A DNA stretch of 35,274 nt from Bacteroidales bacterium (GCA_012519815.1 JAAYPM010000129.1:1-35274); one strand, 5' to 3'. Positions 9,288 to 16,606 are shown, numbered from the stretch's first letter. Numbers and translations: made by a program. The notes: generated by a model from the letters alone, not told the origin.

Positions 9288-9668
9288 TTAAAATATTCTT
9301 CTTTTAATTTCAAAGCCAAGTTGATTTCCTTTTTTCCTCTGTTTTGAAGGTGGATTGCTTTTGCATCTACTTTTTTTGTGTAGTTTTTTTATTTCTGTTA
9401 TAGGAGGCAAAAAATTTTCTGGTGTTATTACTTTTTGTCCTATTTTTTGTTCTAATGCATATCGTGCATCTTTTGCAATTTTTTCACCTTTTTTACCTGC
9501 TATTGCATTTTGTTGAATTCCTTTTGCTTTTTCTACTTCAGCAATTTGTCGGGTCGAAAGTTCGGCTAATGCTGTAAAAATAAGTTCAGCTTCGCTCATG
9601 TGGTCACGCAGGTTTTGTGATTCCAGTCCTTTTAAATTCTTATGCTTTTTTATTGTAAGCCTGTCCAC
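9288..9668 (-). CDS. BRO-N antirepressor-like protein, C-terminal part (after frameshift)
   Basis: This frame contains the expected continuation of the upstream gene: LTIKKHKNLKGLESQNLRDH, MSEAELIFTALAELSTRQIA, a helical KAKGIQQNAIAGKKGEKIAK stretch and the terminal NFLPPITE motif. The first residues (MDRL) are not native; real homology begins at LTIKKHKN. The last 30 or so residues after LPPITE are Lys-rich and look unlike the usual short ending, so a further lesion near the end is possible. It overlaps the upstream open frame by 19 bp in a different frame. It is non-functional on its own unless the frameshift is an assembly error. Confidence 0.7.
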   Translation of the reverse strand: MDRLTIKKHKNLKGLESQNLRDHMSEAELIFTALAELSTRQIAEVEKAKGIQQNAIAGKKGEKIAKDARYALEQKIGQKVITPENFLPPITEIKKLHKKSRCKSNPPSKQRKKGNQLGFEIKRRIF

Positions 9669-10207
9669 TCTTGATGGATAATGTTTGTTAAAAAAGCAAA
9701 CTCATCTGATTTTTCAACTCCGTTTTCTTTCCAATAATCGGTGAGTTTATTTCGGGTTTCTTGTCCCGACATTCGCTGTTGTATCCATTTTTCGCTTCGT
9801 CCGAGTTTTTGCCAGTTTTCTCTTGCCCTGTCCAAACTTTGTTCGATATCGGTAATTTCTTGCATACGTTCGTAGCCCACTTTTGCAAGCCATTGTCTAA
9901 ATGGCTCTGCTTTAGGAGAGGGTATTGATTGGATAATACGAAGTAACGTTTCGGTGTTAGCGACATCAGTTTCTCGCATTTTACCGTCTTCGACTCGCAT
10001 TTTCAACCGTACGATTTTATCGTGCACTTCACTTCCTTCTGTTGTCAGTTTCTTTTTTAAATCAGACCAATAGCGTTTCGGAACGCTACTTTCTGTTAAA
10101 ATTTCAATAACATCTATTACAGAGAAATACCATGTTTTCTGTTGTTCGTCCCAATAGGTACGTACGTGCTTATGTTCAAATATTTTTACGGCGTTTTCTT
10201 GGTTCAT
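9650..10207 (-). CDS. BRO-N domain antirepressor-like protein, N-terminal part (frameshifted)
   Basis: 185 residues. The N-terminal 100 or so form a BRO-N/phage antirepressor-like DNA-binding domain (IFEHKHVRTYWDEQQKTWYF, SVIDVIEILTES, a YWSDLKKKL helix). A conserved middle segment follows: AEPFRQWLAKVGYERMQEI, then WIQQRMSGQETRNKLTDYW and EFAFLTNIIHQEWTGL. The frame should continue into LTIKKHKN. The minus-strand DNA reads GGC TTA CAA TAA, whereas restoring one A (GGC TTA ACA ATA) rejoins the two frames, so one base is missing near 9655. Such genes are widespread as chromosomal orphans in Bacteroidota, with no phage needed nearby. A 14-bp palindrome lies just upstream. Confidence 0.8.
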   Translation of the reverse strand: MNQENAVKIFEHKHVRTYWDEQQKTWYFSVIDVIEILTESSVPKRYWSDLKKKLTTEGSEVHDKIVRLKMRVEDGKMRETDVANTETLLRIIQSIPSPKAEPFRQWLAKVGYERMQEITDIEQSLDRARENWQKLGRSEKWIQQRMSGQETRNKLTDYWKENGVEKSDEFAFLTNIIHQEWTGLQ

Positions 10208-10220
10208 CTTTTCTTGAAAT

Positions 10221-10234
10221 TATGTAATTACATA
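10221..10234. promoter_or_regulatory. Perfect 14-bp palindrome upstream of the BRO-N gene
   Basis: TATGTAATTACATA is its own reverse complement and ends 13 bp before the BRO-N start codon. Position and symmetry suit an operator for a dimeric DNA-binding protein, possibly autoregulatory; this is inference. Confidence 0.4.
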
Positions 10235-10394
10235 CATAAAAAGAAAATAGAAACGTACTGCCTATTTTCAAAAAAAGATATACAAAGTACTACTCTTTTG
10301 GGGGATGGTGTAAAATGCCTCACAATTGTTTTTTTGTATGTATAACTTGTCGGTTTGATGCTAAATTACATAATTGTGTAGCTGACAATTTTAT

Positions 10395-10856
10395 TTACTC
10401 AATTATTATACTGCTTTTTGGTTCAATGTTTACATGTTTGTTAAAAATCAGGTCAAAATGTTTTGCATCATCTTTCTCTCCTGTTAAATATTTTTTTAAG
10501 CGTCCGTATTCTTTACCATTTTCGTTAAAAATTTTAATTGTAACTTCTTGGTCAAAGTTATCATTAAAAATAATGTAAGCAGTTAAAATATTGTCAATTG
10601 TAGAGTCTGTTGAATTAATTAAGACTTCGCCCAAATCAAGCCCCTGTGCTTTTAATTGAGCAGATATTTTTACTTCATTTTCAAATGTCTTTTTTACACC
10701 TTTATACACCCCATCTCCAAACTCTGAACCTGTTTTTCCGATAATTTCACCTGTTTTGTGTATCGCTTTTTTAGATTTATCTTTTGTCCAATTGCAAGAA
10801 GTTATTGGCAATGCTAAAATGGAAAATATTATTACTAATGCAGCTGTTTTTTTCAT
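10395..10856 (-). CDS. Small lipoprotein of unknown function
   Basis: 153 residues. The N-terminus MKKTAALVIIFSILALPITSC is a lipoprotein signal with the acylated Cys at residue 21. The next segment is rich in Lys and Gly (KAIHKTGEIIGKTGSEFGDG), like an amphipathic linker. Residues 70-153 alternate hydrophobic and polar in a beta-rich pattern (LTAYIIFNDNFDQEVTIKIF). I do not recognise a family. Its promoter is carried on repeat copy A just upstream; it lies 187 bp downstream of the BRO-N start on the same strand. It is probably attached to the periplasmic or outer-membrane face. Confidence 0.75.
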   Translation of the reverse strand: MKKTAALVIIFSILALPITSCNWTKDKSKKAIHKTGEIIGKTGSEFGDGVYKGVKKTFENEVKISAQLKAQGLDLGEVLINSTDSTIDNILTAYIIFNDNFDQEVTIKIFNENGKEYGRLKKYLTGEKDDAKHFDLIFNKHVNIEPKSSIIIE

Positions 10857-10894
10857 TCATTTATGTTTATATATTATCGTTTTTATTACTCTCA

Positions 10895-10977
10895 CAAATA
10901 TATAAATTCTCCTAAAAATTGCAATTACATTTCTTAAAGTAATTGAAGCATAGTAGTTATTGCGATATGTTACAGCA
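10895..10977 (-). repeat. Promoter-bearing direct repeat, copy A
   Basis: This is one of two copies (the other at 12181-12263). The core 10921-10977 matches 12207-12263 at 52 of 57 positions, and all five differences are transitions. The segment nearest the gene is less similar but ends in both copies with TATATTTG (minus strand, here 10895-10902), a TAnnTTTG promoter element about 38 bp before the lipoprotein start. Confidence 0.85.
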
Positions 10978-11090
10978 TGCTTTCGTATAAAGTCTGCCCA
11001 AGTTTTTATTTGCCAACTATACATAAATACCAAGTCCGAAGAAATTTCTTCGTGTTGGCGTTCAGATGGCTTGTTATATGATAAGGCAAT

Positions 11091-11377
11091 TTGCTCGTTC
11101 TCAAATATTTCTTGTAATTTACGCTGTAATAATTGTTTATTAGGTAATTGTGTCTGATAATCTGATACTGTAAGCTTTTCATTTTTCTGGCGAGTTTAAA
11201 AATTTAAAAACGTAGTTGTCTTTAAACGCTTTTGCAACGTCTGAATTTAATTCTCTCGGCAGTGTTGAGAGTTTTGAATTTCCAATGCAAATTTATTAGT
11301 TCAGAATTTACTGCTCTAATAGCGTTGTTTCTGGAGTTTTTTATAATTTGAATAACATCTAAAAATCTGTTGTCCAT
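11091..11377 (-). pseudogene. Remnant of a DUF1016 (YhcG-type) PD-(D/E)XK nuclease gene
   Basis: Three short pieces of a DUF1016 protein appear in order on the minus strand but in different frames. From the ATG at 11377: FLDVIQIIKNSRNNAIRAVN then SELINLHW, the conserved N-terminal helix. At about 11179-11273: LPRELNSDVAKAFKDNYVFK then FLNSPEK and a stop, the end of the N-terminal domain. At about 11091-11175: VSDYQTQLPNKQLLQRKLQE, which resembles the extreme C-terminus. The full family is about 350 residues, so two large internal deletions have removed the nuclease core. It cannot encode an active enzyme. DUF1016 proteins often accompany restriction or mobile loci, which fits a decaying accessory segment. 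Confidence 0.65.
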
Positions 11378-11392
11378 ACTTTTTCTTAATTA

Positions 11393-11575
11393 CTATGATA
11401 GACTACAATAATAAGAAATATTAGTTGTTTTTGGAGTTTTATTTAGAAAGATATCATTCGCAGGTTTTGCATTCGGGCAGGAAAGTCCGCAGAAACTTTT
11501 ACGTTTGAACGTCAAATTGCCTGATTCCAATTCCTTGTTGGTGATTGTTATTTCTATTTCGCTATTAACTCGCAA
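11393..11575 (-). CDS. Possible small open frame of unknown function
   Basis: A 60-codon frame beginning with TTG and ending with TAG overlaps the end of the secreted-protein frame by 11 bp. It reads NKELESGNLTFKRKSFCGLS and so on, with two Cys, and ends before the YhcG remnant. I recognise no family. It may be a relic of a broken gene; the non-ATG start and overlap argue against a real gene. Confidence 0.2.
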   Translation of the reverse strand: MRVNSEIEITITNKELESGNLTFKRKSFCGLSCPNAKPANDIFLNKTPKTTNISYYCSLS

Positions 11576-12002
11576 GTGTCAAATAATTGTATAGTTTTTT
11601 AGCAAAGTCTGTTAAGTTGTTGTCTGTTTCAAATTTATAGTTGTTGTCTGAATACTGAATAGAAACAGTATAAATGTAACCTATTTTTACTTTGTCTGAA
11701 TACACAACCAAATCAAACCGACTTTGATTAAGTCCTTTTGATTTTCTGTAAAAGCGTGTGTTCAGAAAATATGCGTCTTGTCCGTTTGTCAACTTTATTT
11801 TTTCTTGTCCGTCCTTAAATTTCTTTGGAAACTCCCTGTCTGTATTGCTCCTATAACCGCTTAAACATTTGTTTTTACAATCGTCAAGATTTTTTCCGTC
11901 TTGTTTAACAAAGAAAATTGTTACCATAACAGGTGCACCGTTAAATGTAGCAGGAAGAGCAAGTCCGCTTGGCTTCAAAATATTGTTCAGGTCCTTGTCC
12001 AC
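11565..12002 (-). CDS. Secreted protein of unknown function, C-terminal part (after frameshift)
   Basis: True continuity with the upstream frame begins at SGLALPATFNGAPVMVTIFF; the first residues from the GTG are an out-of-frame read of the upstream gene. The rest is a mixed alpha/beta sequence with a CKNKCLSGY Cys pair, a repeated aromatic pattern (DAYFLNTRFYRKS) and a final amphipathic helix (LTDFAKKLYNYL). The general pattern resembles small exported PsbP/DUF1795-like proteins of Bacteroidota, but I cannot assign a named domain. Confidence 0.55.
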   Translation of the reverse strand: MDKDLNNILKPSGLALPATFNGAPVMVTIFFVKQDGKNLDDCKNKCLSGYRSNTDREFPKKFKDGQEKIKLTNGQDAYFLNTRFYRKSKGLNQSRFDLVVYSDKVKIGYIYTVSIQYSDNNYKFETDNNLTDFAKKLYNYLTLAS

Positions 12003-12150
12003 CTGTTGGAATTTGTCGCCACTTGTATGGAATTTTCAATTCATAATTGTCAGTCGTTACAGTTTTTAAGCTGTCCCAAATTGTTTGGTCAATTTGTCCA
12101 AATACCGTTACGGTCAATATCGTTAAAATAACAGTCAAAATTTTCTTCAT
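11941..12150 (-). CDS. Secreted protein of unknown function, N-terminal part (frameshifted)
   Basis: The start is placed at the ATG at 12150 (MKKILTVILTILTVTVFGQ), which gives a clean signal peptide; an upstream TTG-type start would add 11 unsuited residues. After DQTIWDSLKTVTTDNYELKI and the motif TGGQGPEQYFEA the frame runs into non-native sequence (KRTCSSCYI). On the minus strand GAA GCC AAG CGG should be GAA GCC AGC GGA to join the SGLALP part, so there is one extra base near 11967-11973. The intact protein would be about 195 residues. Its promoter lies in repeat copy B. Confidence 0.6.
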   Translation of the reverse strand: MKKILTVILTILTVTVFGQIDQTIWDSLKTVTTDNYELKIPYKWRQIPTGGQGPEQYFEAKRTCSSCYI

Positions 12151-12180
12151 TGTTTGTCTTTTAAAATTGTTACCAACACA

Positions 12181-12263
12181 CAAATATACAAACTCTACTC
12201 AAAACAACAATTGCATTTCTTAAAGTAATTAAAGCATAGTAATTATTGCGATATGTTATAGCA
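12181..12263 (-). repeat. Promoter-bearing direct repeat, copy B
   Basis: Second copy of the repeat described at 10895-10977, about 30 bp upstream of the secreted-protein start codon. It ends in the same TATATTTG promoter element (12181-12188 on the minus strand). The 12151-12514 gap also holds about 220 bp (12264-12486) in which I see nothing recognisable. Confidence 0.85.
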
Positions 12264-12486
12264 GAATTATGTATAATTTAAGCCATTCTCACAAGTTATT
12301 CGTTGCAAAAACACAGCAAAAATGAGCCGTATGTTATTATATTTGGTTCAAAAAAATATTTTTTAAAAATCTTCTTGTACTGATTCTATCCATATAGTAT
12401 TACACACAATGTTTTGTAACGAAAGGCGGATTGTTGTGAGGATTTTTCTCTTTTCTATTTTATGTTCTTAATTTCAAGTATTTTTT

Positions 12487-12494
12487 TATATTTG
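12487..12494 (+). promoter_or_regulatory. Candidate -7 box for the 12515-15662 gene group
   Basis: TATATTTG matches TAnnTTTG and lies 20 bp upstream of the first ATG of the group. Confidence 0.55.
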
Positions 12495-12514
12495 CAAGCA
12501 TAAAAATAATCTTT

Positions 12515-13021
12515 ATGGTTTTTCATAACGGACAATTCACCAGCAAGCAACAAATTCGCAGTTTTATAAGAACTACTGTTCTTATAGTTTTCATCTTACT
12601 TATGCTTTTTGTTGGTGCTGTTATTCGTGAATTTGGATATGATGTTACGTTTCCATATATATACCGGTTTCTTATAATGCTTGTAGCTGTGGGTGTGTAC
12701 GCATTTTACACATATACAATTATTACAAAAAAATATTTTTACATTTATGTTACCGACGAAGATAAAACTCATTTAGTGTTTCGATTTTATCATATTAAAC
12801 CATTCGGAAAAAAACATATGACATATAAAATTCCACTTATTGCGTTCCATTCATTTAAAATTGAAGAAAATCAAGGTCAAAAGCAATTAGTATTATTTCA
12901 AAAAATGAAAAACAATAAAATAGCTAAATATGCTCCTATAAGTATTTCCTCCTTATCAAAAGATGAAATCATAACACTCACTGAAGCGTTACAACAATAT
13001 TCAATAATTTCTAAACAATAA
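12515..13021 (+). CDS. Two-helix membrane protein of unknown function
   Basis: 168 residues. Two hydrophobic helices, about residues 21-41 (TVLIVFILLMLFVGAVI) and 50-70 (FLIMLVAVGVYAFYTYTII), are followed by a beta-rich cytosolic domain of about 95 residues (YFYIYVTDEDKTHLVFRFYH and onward) and a C-terminal helix. The pattern of two TM segments plus a PH-like beta domain is frequent in Bacteroidota, but I do not recognise this family. It is first in a tight group: 4 bp to the next gene, then 16 bp, then 8 bp to dprA, implying cotranscription. Confidence 0.75.
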   Translation: MVFHNGQFTSKQQIRSFIRTTVLIVFILLMLFVGAVIREFGYDVTFPYIYRFLIMLVAVGVYAFYTYTIITKKYFYIYVTDEDKTHLVFRFYHIKPFGKKHMTYKIPLIAFHSFKIEENQGQKQLVLFQKMKNNKIAKYAPISISSLSKDEIITLTEALQQYSIISKQ

Positions 13022-13025
13022 CACT

Positions 13026-13529
13026 ATGAAAAAGATTCTTTTTGTAAGTTCAATAATTTTACTTACAACATTCTCGGCACATGCACAACGAGGCAATCAA
13101 AAATGGTACAACACCGCTATTGGATTACGTATAGAAGGAGGTGCAGGATCCTCTGGAACATTAGGTCCCACATACGAAAGAGCTTTATCAAGCACAACTT
13201 CGGTAGAAACAATGATACTTACTAATTTATCAACTGGTATTGAAGGTGTTTTTATGCACAAATGGATTAACACTATTCCTGATGTGCCAACCACAGTTAG
13301 ATGGTATTGTGGAGTTGGTTTACACCTTGGTACATGGGGTTCTAAAAGCACGAGTTTTGTTGCTGGTCCTAACGGATTTTTAGGAATTGGGTATTCTATC
13401 CCTGACATTCCTATAAATATTACTCTTGATTGGCATCCAAGCGTTGATGTGAGAATGTATGATGACAATGAAAAAATGCGATTTAACGCTGCAAAATTTG
13501 GATTTAGCGTTCGATATATTGTAGAATAA
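13026..13529 (+). CDS. Small outer-membrane beta-barrel-like protein
   Basis: 167 residues with a signal peptide (MKKILFVSSIILLTTFSAHAQ). The mature part alternates aromatic/hydrophobic and polar residues in short strands rich in Gly (AIGLRIEGGAGSSGTLGPTY, GVGLHLGTW, GFLGIGYSIP) and ends with a strand in an aromatic/aliphatic pattern (FGFSVRYIVE). This is typical of an eight-stranded outer-membrane barrel. The ligand or role is unknown. It starts 4 bp after the membrane protein and precedes a lipoprotein gene. Confidence 0.75.
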   Translation: MKKILFVSSIILLTTFSAHAQRGNQKWYNTAIGLRIEGGAGSSGTLGPTYERALSSTTSVETMILTNLSTGIEGVFMHKWINTIPDVPTTVRWYCGVGLHLGTWGSKSTSFVAGPNGFLGIGYSIPDIPINITLDWHPSVDVRMYDDNEKMRFNAAKFGFSVRYIVE

Positions 13530-13545
13530 CTTTTATAAAAAACTG

Positions 13546-14550
13546 ATGAAAAAAACATATTTCGCATATATCTATTGCTGCATACTTATATTGATTTCGT
13601 GTACAGAAACTGATTCTACCACACAAAAAAGCACTACAAATCTCACCAATCACCTTGTGCAAAACACTATACGTATTAGTTACGAATATGATTTGTATGT
13701 GCCTCAAGAATACTGGTTTATGAAAGGGATTTCAGCACAAGAGTTTATTACCAATCTGTATAAAAAAACTGCTGAAGGTACAGTTCCTGTTTATTTGCCT
13801 CTTTCAAACACTCCGTATCCTCCTGAAGATGCTCAACTATATTTTACAAAACAAGAAAATGGCAAGTATGGAATTCCAATTGAGGAAGTTACCAATATTG
13901 TATTTACTGAAGAATGGATACTTGACACTGCTCTATTTTTAATGGAAAAACGGGTAGTAGAATATTCGCTTGTACGTCAACAAACAAAAGAAATAGAAAA
14001 CGAAAAAAAAGAGCATATTAAAACATTAATTGCTACATATAAGTATCCATATATTTCTAAAAAAGCATATACAGATTTGCAACTCCTCACTACCGATGTT
14101 ACATACGAAGTGCCATTAGACAATCCAATTGTGGCAGATTGGTTAGACCAAATTCCAGTGCCACACGTTGTGCAAGTTGTTCTCGATAAAATTATAGATG
14201 GCACACAGCCTACATACAGTTTTATGGTACGCGATTCTCTTATTGCACTCAGCAACAAAGAAGTGCGAGAAAAATTAGGAGAGCAAATATATTCTACCAT
14301 ATATTATGATGAAGAAACAAATCAAGAAGATGTTTTTTCTGACACACTTTCAATAGATTATTCTGAATGTAAAGGATTTGCATTTATTGAAGATTGGTTT
14401 ATTGATGAATCAAACATGCAAATTTATAAAAAAGTATCGGGCATTGCACCTGTACGAGAATATGCTAAAATTTTAGATCAAGAAGATTATGAGCTGGTTC
14501 GCACCATACCTTGTCTCACATTCTTTTCAAACTATGTTTATAAAAAATAA
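13546..14550 (+). CDS. Lipoprotein of unknown function
   Basis: 334 residues. The N-terminus MKKTYFAYIYCCILILISC is a type II signal peptide, Cys 19 being the predicted lipidated residue (ISC-TE). The mature protein is acidic and mixed alpha/beta, with repeated FxxTEEW / FIEDWFIDE-like stretches (for example IVFTEEWILD and FAFIEDWFID) that suggest an internal duplication. No known domain is recognised. It is third of four closely spaced genes; the following gene is dprA, probably transcribed by read-through rather than functionally linked. Confidence 0.75.
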   Translation: MKKTYFAYIYCCILILISCTETDSTTQKSTTNLTNHLVQNTIRISYEYDLYVPQEYWFMKGISAQEFITNLYKKTAEGTVPVYLPLSNTPYPPEDAQLYFTKQENGKYGIPIEEVTNIVFTEEWILDTALFLMEKRVVEYSLVRQQTKEIENEKKEHIKTLIATYKYPYISKKAYTDLQLLTTDVTYEVPLDNPIVADWLDQIPVPHVVQVVLDKIIDGTQPTYSFMVRDSLIALSNKEVREKLGEQIYSTIYYDEETNQEDVFSDTLSIDYSECKGFAFIEDWFIDESNMQIYKKVSGIAPVREYAKILDQEDYELVRTIPCLTFFSNYVYKK

Positions 14551-14558
14551 AAAAACAC

Positions 14559-15662
14559 ATGCCGCACACAAAAACTCGCTATCTTCTTGCAACTTCAATG
14601 CTTGCAGGGATAGGACCAATACTTGCACGCCAATTAATTTCATATTTTGGAAGTGCAGAAGCAATTTTTACTGAATCTTCAAAAAACATAAAAAAAATTC
14701 CACGAATTGGGACAGTATTAGTTGAGCAACTTGCAAACAATTCTGCACTTGCACAAGCCGATGAAGAAATTGAACGTTGTATAAACGAAAATATAACTAT
14801 TTGCTCATATCATGATGCACATTATCCAGAGCGATTAAAAAATTGTGAAGATGCTCCTTTAGTGTTTTTTTATAAAGGAGAATGTGATTTTAATCATCAA
14901 AAAATTATTGCAATTGTAGGCACTCGAAATGCAACTGAATATGGTAAAAGTTGTTGTGCAGAAATTATTGCAGACCTTGCCCCTCATAATCCCATAATTG
15001 TAAGCGGATTAGCATTTGGAATTGATGTGTGTGCACATAAATCAGCACTCAAGCAAAATTTACAAACAATTGCTGTTATGGGCACATCATTACAAAAAAT
15101 TCACCCAAGCAGTCATTTGAAAATAGCAAATAATATTATGCAACAAGGCTGTGTTTTAAGCGAGTATCATTACAACACAAAGTATGAAAATGCTTTGTTT
15201 GTTCGAAGAAACAGAATAATTGCTGGACTTAGTGACGCTTGTGTGGTGATTGAAAGCAAACAAAAAGGTGGAGCTTTATTTACCGCCGATTTTGCACAAC
15301 AATATAATAGAGATGTATTTGCTGTTCCGGGTGCTATACATACCCCCTACTCTGCTGGTTGTAATACTCTTATAAAAAACCACAAAGCAGCTCTTATTGA
15401 ATCGGCTACAGATATTATTGAAAACCTCAACTGGGATATTAAAGAAGGCACAAAAATTCCTATTCAAAAGCAATTGTTTGTAGAATTAAATCCTGACGAA
15501 ACCTGTTTAATTAATATTCTTAAAAATCACACAACTCTTTCTATTGATGAATTAGCGATAGAAAGTTCTTTTTCTATGAATAAAACCTCGTCTGTTCTTT
15601 TATCACTTGAATTTAAAGGATTAGTAAAATGTCTTCCTGGGAAACGATTTCGTGTATGTTAA
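14559..15662 (+). CDS. dprA: DNA-processing protein DprA/Smf
   Basis: 367 residues, the standard length. DprA binds incoming single-stranded DNA in natural transformation and loads RecA. Domains in order: an N-terminal helix-hairpin-helix region (MLAGIGPILARQLISYFG near residues 14-31); the Rossmann-like core with AIVGTRNATEYGKSC, VSGLAFGIDVCAHKSAL and AVMGTSLQKIHP, then RNRIIAGLSDACVVIESKQK and FAVPGAI; and a C-terminal winged helix (LSIDELAIESSFSMNKTSSV). All core motifs are intact. Its stop is separated by a single base from the stop of the convergent AraC gene, with no terminator between. Confidence 0.96.
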   Translation: MPHTKTRYLLATSMLAGIGPILARQLISYFGSAEAIFTESSKNIKKIPRIGTVLVEQLANNSALAQADEEIERCINENITICSYHDAHYPERLKNCEDAPLVFFYKGECDFNHQKIIAIVGTRNATEYGKSCCAEIIADLAPHNPIIVSGLAFGIDVCAHKSALKQNLQTIAVMGTSLQKIHPSSHLKIANNIMQQGCVLSEYHYNTKYENALFVRRNRIIAGLSDACVVIESKQKGGALFTADFAQQYNRDVFAVPGAIHTPYSAGCNTLIKNHKAALIESATDIIENLNWDIKEGTKIPIQKQLFVELNPDETCLINILKNHTTLSIDELAIESSFSMNKTSSVLLSLEFKGLVKCLPGKRFRVC

Positions 15663-15663
15663 T

Positions 15664-16536
15664 TTACACCACCGAAACATCAGAGGAAATTGCAGCATAT
15701 TCTCGTGGCGTGCATTTTATTTTTGCTTTAAATAATCTATTAAAATGTGACTGATTATTAAAACCACATAAAAGCGAAATTTCTGAAATAGAATATTGCG
15801 TGTCTTTCAACAATCTGCACGCATGTTGCAATCTATAATCGTGTAAAAATTCCACAAATGTTTTAGCTGTTTTTTGTTTAAAAATACGGCTAAACGTAAT
15901 TTCTGTCATATGTAAAAAAGAAGCTATAGATTGTAGAGTTATTTTTTCATGAAAATGATTTTCGATATACGAATATGCCGTATTCATAATAAGCGAACGT
16001 TTATCAAGAGCATCGCATTTTATTGAAGACAAAACAGTGTATTCGCTGCGATTTTTTGATAAAACATGCAAAATTTCCATTAATTGAATAAAAGCATCAA
16101 ATCCTGATTTTTCTGCTAATTCACAAATTTTATCATACACAGCAAGAATTACCTCTTTAGAAAAAGCAACACCTTGCGAAGAATCATGCAACAATTGCTG
16201 AACCGCATGTAAAGCCTTACGTTGCAACAAATCGTCAGAAAATAATTCTCTATGAAACTGAATAGTATATTCCTTTACGTTCACATTTTTGCACACATTA
16301 CGTTTCCATACATGAGGCAAATTTGGTCCTATAAGTACTAATTCTAAATCACTAATTATATGCCGATGGTCGCCAACTATTCGCTGTGCACCTTCTGCAT
16401 TTACAATAAGATTTAATTCATATTCTCTATGAAAATGCTCGGGAAAATCAAATTCTTTATTTTTACGAGCCAACACAAGCAAACAATCAGCTTGCGTTAA
16501 AGGGGTAGATTCATGAAAGGGATGCGAAACGCTCAT
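15664..16536 (-). CDS. AraC-family transcriptional regulator of the mannoside locus
   Basis: 290 residues. The N-terminal 1-140 form a cupin-type sugar-sensing domain (FDFPEHFHREYELNLIVNAE, VGDHRHIISDLELVLIGPNL, PHVWKRN), and the C-terminal 100 residues contain two AraC helix-turn-helix units (KITLQSIASFLHMTEITFSR and SISEISLLCGFNNQSHFNRL, then FKAKIKCTPREY). It is divergent from the GH5-transporter-GH130-epimerase genes across 177 bp, so it very probably controls them in response to a mannoside. This is the sensor type used where uptake is by an inner-membrane symporter rather than an SusCD/hybrid two-component system. No second regulator is seen. Confidence 0.93.
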   Translation of the reverse strand: MSVSHPFHESTPLTQADCLLVLARKNKEFDFPEHFHREYELNLIVNAEGAQRIVGDHRHIISDLELVLIGPNLPHVWKRNVCKNVNVKEYTIQFHRELFSDDLLQRKALHAVQQLLHDSSQGVAFSKEVILAVYDKICELAEKSGFDAFIQLMEILHVLSKNRSEYTVLSSIKCDALDKRSLIMNTAYSYIENHFHEKITLQSIASFLHMTEITFSRIFKQKTAKTFVEFLHDYRLQHACRLLKDTQYSISEISLLCGFNNQSHFNRLFKAKIKCTPREYAAISSDVSVV

Positions 16537-16606
16537 TTTAAATAAATTTGATGTAAATATACAAAAAATTGATAAAATAGTATTAGTTCCTATTTTTTAT
16601 AATTTT

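Noticed and set aside
10960-11157. Plus-strand 65-codon frame across the YhcG remnant
   Set aside because: It is the antisense of the C-terminal scrap and part of repeat copy A; no recognisable protein features.
10895-12263. Integron attC sites at the two repeats
   Set aside because: No paired R/L core sites of the GTTRRRY type could be found at both ends, and there is no integrase in the window; the cassette idea is kept only as a general recombination hypothesis.
8300-12300. Prophage, because of the BRO-N gene
   Set aside because: No structural, lysis, replication or integrase gene is present, and orphan BRO-N genes are common in this phylum.
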